Assembly (NCBI RefSeq): GCF_004664715.2 | Contig: NC_051071.1 | Span: 36,205,530-36,269,529 of the forward strand | Length of the DNA stretch: 64,000 bases | Reading direction: 5' to 3' | From: Peromyscus leucopus | Taxonomy: Eukaryota; Chordata; Mammalia; Rodentia; Cricetidae | Shown: positions 58,591 to 64,000 of the stretch, piece after piece | How the letters are laid out: each line of letters opens with the position of its first letter | How positions within the stretch are numbered: position 1 is the first letter of the stretch | The notes under the pieces: model-generated | Seen by the model: the letters and a program-made list of their open reading frames with translations, nothing else | Databases searched by the model: none | What the model was told of the DNA's origin: nothing | Translations under genes and position numbers: made by a program

Positions 58591-59374
58591 TGTGGTATGT
58601 CTTTCTGTATGCTATGAATATATACATCTCCCACTGGATAATAAATAAAGCTGTTTTGGCCTATGGCAAGAAAGTGTGTAGCCAGGTGGGAAATGCAAGC
58701 AAAAATACATAGGAGATGAAGGGCAGATTGTGTAGTCGAAAGATTTCTTGTGTCCTGCCCGGCCCACAGTCGGGACAAGTCTCTCTCCCCCATAGTCCCC
58801 AGCCACTTATAAAATCATCACTTAGAGGCTTAATATTAATTACAAGCTTCATGGCCTATAGCTAAGAATTCTTGCTAGCTAGCTCTTTCATCTCAGATTA
58901 AGCAATTTCTATTAATCTATGTATTGCCATGTGGCCATGGTGTTACCAGTCTGTCAGTATGTTGCTCCTTGGGTGGCAAGCTGGCATCTCCTCTGCCTCT
59001 GCCTTATTTTCTCTCTGTCTTTCTTGGATTTTCTGCCTGGCTATAATCTGACTCGCCATAGGCCAGAGCAGCTTCTTTATTAACCAATCATAGCAACACA
59101 TACAGCACAGAGAAAGACATCTCCCAGCCACCACCAAAGGGGCAGCAACATGCCAGCAGAGCAGTAATACCACAGTCACATGGCAGCATATAGATTAATA
59201 GGAATGGGTTAATTTAAGATGAAAGAGCTAGCTAAAAGCTTGAGCCATAGGCCATACAGTTTGTAATTAATATCAAGCCTCTGAGTGATTATTTTATAAC
59301 CAGCTCTGGGAATGTGGGTGAGAGATTCATCTGGACTGCTGGGCAAGGCAGCACCAGAGAAATTTATGTCTACA
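58591..59374 (+). mobile_element. Type C LTR with an inverted related LTR inside
   Basis: Outer parts read forward: TGTGGTATGTC start, 'ataataaataaagctgttttggcc', 'tatagattaataggaatggg', end 'atgtctaCA'. A related copy lies reversed at about 58745-59125, recognisable by 'ataggccagagcagcttctttattaacc'. Confidence 0.65.
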
Positions 59375-59376
59375 TT

Positions 59377-59396
59377 TGACACCCAAATGTGATGGC
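59377..59396 (+). promoter_or_regulatory. Degenerate Lys-type primer binding site after type C LTR
   Basis: TGACACCCAAATGTGATGGC, two bases after the LTR end. The similarity to the Lys site shows that type C is a genuine retroviral LTR. Confidence 0.55.
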
Positions 59397-59664
59397 AAGA
59401 GTTTCTTCCTAAACCTAAGAGAACTTACTAAAACAGGCCTAAGAGCACCTTCCTAGTTCATTTGTCTCATAAGGGCCACAGTACAGAGATGCTACCATAC
59501 AGAGATGCTGCGGCATTCAAGCTTGAGCACAGCATGGTGGATTCCTGCTGCAGTACACAGAGGTATCTAAAAACTATGCAGCTTAACAATTTAAAATTTC
59601 TCCTGGGCAAAAAAGCTTACAGGTACACAATAAGGCAGATTCAGAAGGAATAAACTCTAAGTGG

Positions 59665-60377
59665 TGTGGTGGTAATCTAAATTGTACTGAAATGTGATTT
59701 TGATTGTATGTTAATAAATAAAGTTGCCCGGGGGTCAGAGCTATTAGAGCCATAGCAAGAGTGTGGCAGTGGTGGTACACGCCTTTAATCCCATAGATAT
59801 CTGTGTGTTCAGGGATATAGCCAGCATTGGAGACATATGCCTTTAAGACCTAGGGGGCTGTACATTCAGACAGTGACGAGGCAGTCACGTGTTTGGGTTT
59901 GCAACCAATGAGAAGGCAGAACAAAATACTTTAAGTAGACGAACCGACAGGAAATAGAGTCTCCTTCGGGAAGCTGGGACACCGCAGGCGGAAGGGTGAG
60001 ATTTTAGCTCTGAGCTCTGACCTCTCAGCTTTCTCTTTTGCATTATTTCTGTGTTTCTTATTTAATAAGACGGTTGGTTACATCTATATCTGGCGCCCAA
60101 CGTGGGGTGCCGCCATGACCAGAGACACTGCAGCCGCCGCCATGACCAGCAGCATGTGAAGACGCCGATAAGCCACCAGCCACGTGGCGAGGTATAGATT
60201 TGTAGAAATGCGTTACTTTAAGATATAAGAATAGTTAACAAGAAGCCTGCCACGGCCATACAGTTTGTAAGCAATATAAGTCTCTGTGTTTACTTGGTTG
60301 GGTCTGAGCGGCTGTGGGACTGGCGGGTGACAGAGATTTGTCCTGACTGTGGGCAAGGCAGGAAAACTCTAGCTACA
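59665..60377 (+). mobile_element. Chimeric insertion: type A LTR, PBS and 3' half of type C LTR
   Basis: Type A LTR 59665-60088 (TGTGG start; the end reads 'catctata' instead of CATCAACA). An almost perfect Lys PBS follows at 60091-60108, then 60109-60377 matches the second half of the type C LTR and ends 'tagctaCA'. The whole 713-bp unit is flanked by AAGTGG (59659-59664 and 60378-60383), so it integrated in one event. Confidence 0.8.
60091..60108 (+). promoter_or_regulatory. Primer binding site, tRNA-Lys type, nearly perfect
   Basis: TGGCGCCCAACGTGGGGT matches 17 of 18 bases of the tRNA-Lys(1,2) site, better than in the coding-complete provirus. Confidence 0.88.
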
Positions 60378-61864
60378 AAGTGGTTTACAATGTATGTAAA
60401 AGATACATAGGCTTGAAAGAGAGAAGAGATGGAATATAGTCATAAAAATAAAATAGTCTTAAAAAATAAAATAATATATAAAATATAATAAGCCACATAA
60501 AGACAGAAAATACACAGAGATTCTGGATTATGTTGTCTTTGGTATTTTTAACAGGAGAAAGACATTTGGTTGTAAAGGCTGCTGAGTTAAACCAATATAT
60601 GTATTTTAAAAGTAACTTGACTTCAAAATTTGGGTCTGAGAATATGTTGTTTTGAAAAGGAGACTTTGATTTTGTTTCCACAGGAAGCAAGAGGGTGTGA
60701 TTTGTTCCAGGTAAAGATGGATCAGATTTGATCAAGAGAGACATCCTGAACCTTGACAGGTAGTATCTATCAGCAATGGTTACAACTGATCTTCCCAGGA
60801 CTTGACTATTATCTCGAATTTTCTCATAATCCCCATAAGATTAACAATGTCCCCAATCAGCAGGAAGTAGCCTAGAGTATTATGCCCACATTTCTATAAA
60901 GAAGAAATGGATTATGGATGTTTGTCTTTGTTTTGGACATTGGTTACAAGTTGTTATTGGTCATAGTCAATCTCTTTGTAAGAGGAGAAATGGGGATATA
61001 ATAGAGAAATATAGGCTATAGATATGATAGGGTAAAAAGTTAGATTATTGAATCTACTTTTAAAAAGCAACAACTCATTTGAAATAGTTTACATTGTTAT
61101 AGATTTTAGCTTATTAATATAAATTTAAAGTTAATTTCGTTATGCTGTATGTATATTTCTACTCTTGTTTAAGGTATTATGTTTATGCAGTTCATTTAAA
61201 TTGTAAAATATAATTAAGGAACACAGATTAATAGTCATCTATGGTCATCAAACTTACAGTCATGTTAGTTAAGTTTGTATGTATACAAAGGTATATTTCA
61301 ATTAGATATGTAATCTTCAAACACTTCAAAGACCTACAGAATATGGCATTAAAAATGTTTTAGGAATTTAGACTTCTCTGGACAGTGAGACACATCTGCT
61401 CCTGGCAGCACCAATTACTTCAAATAGAATTATGGCCATTGAAGAAATTCATTATGGACTTTGTTTTCTTTGTGGCAAAAGTTAGCCACTGGGCAAAAAA
61501 GTGCCCTTGCCTCAACTCCTTAACAGAATGCTGTAAAAACTAGACACGCAGGATGCATAGGAAGGTGACCACTGAACTTTGCAAAGTGAGGTGGTCCTTC
61601 AGGTTGCTGCTTTGAAGAAGAAACTGCGAGACATTCTACAGGACATGGGGAGAATCGTCTAAGGAATGGGTGGAACAGTCCTTAAAATTTCCTGCTTCAC
61701 TGAAAGTTATGCCAGAGACTCTAGGCCTGTAGGCTAAAGATTGATGCCCCAATGTTACAGAGAAAGTTTGGATGACTATCCAGGCATCCAAATGTCTCTG
61801 TCATTTCTAGAATTATGGAAGTTGCTTGCAATGCACTCCCTGTTTATTCAGGTAATATAATATC

Positions 61865-62437
61865 CTGAAGTAGAATATTATTTTAAGGTATGTTACTTTA
61901 GCTTATGTTGCATTTGTTTAACTCTGTGCAGCTGTGTTACTGTGTCTGTTTCAAATACCTAATGGTCCAATAAAGAACTGAACAGCCAATGGCAAGACAG
62001 GAGAAAGGATAGGCAGGGCTGGCAGGCAGAGAGTATAGAAGAAGAAAACTGGGAGGAGAGATCTAGGAGCTAGCAGCCAGAGAAGGAGGAGGACTCGAGG
62101 GGCCAGCAACCCAGCTACATAGCCATCCATGGAATAAGAAATAAAGAAAAATATTTAGGAATAGAAAGGTAAAAGCCCAGAGGCAAAAAAAGTAGTCAGG
62201 ATAATTTAAAGTTAAGAAAAGCTGGTTAGGCATGTGAAGACGCCGGTAAGCCACGAGCCATGTGGCAAGGTATAGATTTATGGAAATGGATTAATTTAAG
62301 CTATAAGAACAGTTAGCAAGAAGCCTGCCACATCCATACAGTTTGTAAATAATATAAGCGTCTGTGTGTTTATTTTATAAGTGGGCTGTCAGACTGCCTG
62401 GGCTCGGCAGGACCCAGAGAGAAACTCTCCAGCTACA
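61865..62437 (+). mobile_element. Type B/type C hybrid LTR
   Basis: 61865-62230 is type B ('gtttaactctgtgcagctgtg', 'ccaataaagaactgaacagcc'). At about 62231 it switches to the type C 3' half ('catgtgaagacgccggtaagcc') and ends 'agctaCA'. Confidence 0.65.
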
Positions 62438-62590
62438 AATGGCCACAAGAAGCCTGCAGCAGCCATACAGTTTGTAAGCAATATAAGTCTCTGCGTTTAC
62501 TTGGTTGGGTCTGAGTGGCTGTTGGACTGGCGAGTGACAGAGATTTGTCCTGACTGTGGGTGGGCAAGGCAGGAAAACTCTACAAGCAGG
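62438..62590 (+). mobile_element. Second partial type C LTR end
   Basis: 'agccatacagtttgtaagcaatataagtc', then 'ggcaaggcaggaaaactcta', repeats the last part of type C directly after the hybrid LTR, a local partial duplication. Confidence 0.65.
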
Positions 62591-62594
62591 GAGA

Positions 62595-63045
62595 GAGAAA
62601 CGGAGGAGGACCCACATGCACACTTGCTTTGCACAACTGACCTCAGTGGCTGTGATGAGTCCAGTTGCAGCTGCCAGGATCCTAACAGCCCATAGCTGGA
62701 CAACTTCAATCTGGACTTCATCCTGCTCAACAAGAGGAGAGCAAGCTTAGGCTAGGGGAGTTCCTGTGGCTGACAGAGATGCTTACAGCTAGCTCCTTAT
62801 ACTGTTTCTGATGTTCAACAACAGCAAAAAGCCTGACCACGTATCTTTGCCTTTGTTCTTTAAAAAAGTTCTAACAGGAAAGTGAACACATCTAACAACA
62901 ATACCAAGAACTCTGTGGATTCTCCATGAGAGCCCCCTGTTTTCTGTACCAGATGTGGGGAGCTGGAAGGACATTCCTAGTCTGCTGGCATCCTCATCCT
63001 CACCCGTCCCTGTGACCCGAAGGCTGGAGAGCAGAGCAGAGCACG
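62595..63045. other. No recognised repeat; intron-like flank
   Basis: Unassigned. If the next feature is a real exon, this is its downstream intron on the minus strand. Confidence 0.35.
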
Positions 63046-63051
63046 GAATAC

Positions 63052-63285
63052 CTGGAAAAACACAATGACTTTGCCGGTGTCTTCGTTCACTGTCTGGATG
63101 GTGCCGCGGACGACAGCCGTGCCAACCGTTTTCCCTGTAACTTGGACCCTCCTGTTGACAGTGGCCACAGTCTGATTGCTGATGGAGAAGTGGATGATAG
63201 ACTGGGGCTGAGGGCCACCTTCAGACATGATCTGCAGTTTAAACACAGCCGGGAGCACCTCGAATGTGGGGAAGAAGTCACATCT
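63052..63285 (-). CDS. Isolated NUP210/NUP210L-like exon
   Basis: On the minus strand an open frame contains MSEGGPQPQS, FSISNQTVA and NEDTGKVIVF, which I recognise as the repeated Ig-like luminal part of the nuclear-pore membrane glycoprotein NUP210 or its testis paralogue NUP210L. A donor CCAG|GTATTC follows the coding part (last exon base 63052). On the acceptor side AAAAG|AG at about 63284-63290 exists but is preceded by an A/G-rich stretch with a 12-nt A run, not a pyrimidine tract. No neighbouring NUP210 exon is visible in the remaining 63 kb. It is either an exon of a host gene with long introns or a stranded duplicate. NUP210 anchors and shapes the nuclear pore. Function of this copy is not shown. 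Confidence 0.55.
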
Positions 63286-63298
63286 CTTTTCCCAACAT

Positions 63299-63310
63299 TT
63301 TTTTTTTTTC
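63299..63310 (-). repeat. A12 tract (minus strand) at the exon edge
   Basis: Twelve T on the plus strand just outside the exon. Upstream minus-strand sequence to about 63400 reads QEMEEEVKLLE in one frame but is interrupted by a stop. The source is unrecognised. Confidence 0.5.
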
Positions 63311-63560
63311 AAGCAACTTCACTTCTTCCTCCATTTCCTGGACAGCACATGCCATATCAACTCAAATGTGTGTCGAAGAAATATGTGCTGCAAATGACCC
63401 ACAGGACTCCAAGAGTATGGATGCCTCATGCATCATGGATCAGAGAACTTTCTTCTTTATTAGCCCCAGCTGTTCTGGGTATAGGAGAGGACAGGAGGTG
63501 TGTATGCATGGAAAATAGAAAGAGCAAATCATGTTTTCTGCTTTAAAAGTACCTATGTTG

Positions 63561-63772
63561 GGGTCTGGAGAGATGGCTCAGTGGTTAAGAGGACTGGCTG
63601 CCTTTCCAAAGGACCAGGTTCAGTTCTCAGCACCCACATGGCAGGCAGCTCACAACCCTCTGTAACTCCAGTTCCAGGGGACCTGATGCCCCCTTCTGGC
63701 ATCCTTGAGTATGGTATGTGGTACGCATACATAGACACAGGCCAAACACTCATACATATAAAATAAACTAAA
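63561..63772 (+). repeat. B2 SINE
   Basis: 'ggtctggagagatggctcagtggttaagagg' head, 'gaccaggttcagttctcagcacccacatgg' body, A-rich tail with AATAAA-like 'aaaataaact'. Well preserved. Confidence 0.93.
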
Positions 63773-63775
63773 TCT

Positions 63776-63945
63776 CAGCAAGGCAGAGGTGGCACATGCC
63801 TTTAATCCCAGCACTTGGGAGTTAGAGGCAGGAGGATCTCTGTGAGTTTGAGGCCAGCCTGGTCTACAGAGCTAGTTCTAGGACAGCCAGGGATACACAG
63901 AGAAACCCTGTCTCAAAAAACAAAAACAAAAACAAACAAATCTCA
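63776..63945 (+). repeat. B1 SINE
   Basis: 'ggtggcacatgcctttaatcccagcacttggga' head, 'gtttgaggccagcctggtctac' box B region, 'gaaaccctgtctcaaaaa' end. It lies directly after the B2 tail. Confidence 0.95.
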
Positions 63946-64000
63946 ACATTAAAAAATCATCTATATCATTGATATAGATTGACATCGATTACCGGCATAC

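Larger units (their letters stand above)
58591..62437 (+). mobile_element. Mosaic class II ERV (type C 5' LTR, type B/C 3' LTR)
   Basis: 5' LTR 58591-59374 (itself interrupted), degenerate PBS at 59377, internal region 59397-59664 and 60384-61864, 3' LTR 61865-62437. The internal part matches the 52.1-54.0 kb element and ends in the same env-less region. The pol 3' end is recognisable near 60655-60745. A chimeric LTR unit inserted at 59665-60377. No gag frame survives. Grouping the two LTRs as one element is an inference. Confidence 0.6.

Noticed and set aside
62375..62750. Cluster of overlapping frames up to 104 codons
   Set aside because: They fall in the duplicated type C LTR ends, which are GC-richer and so stop-poor.

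Overview
The window is mammalian genomic DNA, almost certainly from a cricetid rodent (hamster, vole or deer-mouse type). It carries B1, B2 and B3 SINEs, Lx-type LINE-1 tails, MaLR LTRs and many class II (ERV2/ERVK) LTRs. The youngest B1 copies (24.3-24.7 kb) have the 'gctttgcgcctttcctgg' variant, which I associate with cricetids rather than Mus. Species and genus cannot be settled from sequence alone. I see no complete host gene, tRNA, rRNA or CRISPR. The only host-protein-like segment is one minus-strand exon-like stretch at 63.05-63.29 kb that resembles nucleoporin NUP210/NUP210L.

The main object is a young, nearly complete endogenous retrovirus at 29761-38250. Its two LTRs differ by two substitutions and one A-run length change, and it is flanked by a perfect 6-bp target duplication. 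Between the LTRs lie a Lys-type primer binding site, a leader with 21-bp tandem repeats and a consensus splice donor, an open gag, an open fused pro-pol in the -1 frame, a 2.7-kb non-coding region with no env, and a polypurine tract. The gag/pro overlap has an in-phase GGGAAAC heptamer followed by a perfect 7-bp hairpin, so the translation strategy can be read from the sequence. The provirus landed at the junction between an old ERV-L pol remnant (28.1-29.4 kb) and what looks like that element's 3' LTR (38.25-38.7 kb).

Layout: 0-1.7 kb, 3' end of a related ERV with an unrelated LTR. 1.7-8.2 kb, AT-rich sequence with old MaLR and SINE relics. 8.2-11.2 kb, minus-strand L1 split by an LTR. 11.2-18.5 kb, Lx tails, a MaLR LTR, large CT/CA microsatellites and nested LTRs. 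18.5-19.7 kb, an LTR and a 5'-inverted (twin-primed) L1. 20-28 kb, mostly unassigned sequence with a nested solo LTR at 22 kb and B1s at 24 kb. 28-38.7 kb, ERV-L remnant plus the young provirus. 39-51 kb, old L1, MaLR, SINE and LTR pieces. 51.2-54.5 kb, an internally deleted ERV with two LTRs. 55-58 kb, old relics including a MER5A-like fragment. 58.6-62.6 kb, a mosaic ERV containing a chimeric LTR insertion with its own perfect target duplication. 63-64 kb, the NUP210-like exon, a B2 and a B1.

A recurring theme is modular exchange among related retroelements. Four elements (window start, the intact provirus, 51-54 kb, 60-62 kb) share the same env-less 3' internal region, yet carry different LTR families. 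Several LTRs contain a segment derived from a B1 SINE. For working names I use LTR type A (the intact provirus's LTR), type B (51.2/54.0 kb) and type C (22.0/58.6 kb). These labels are mine and are not database names.
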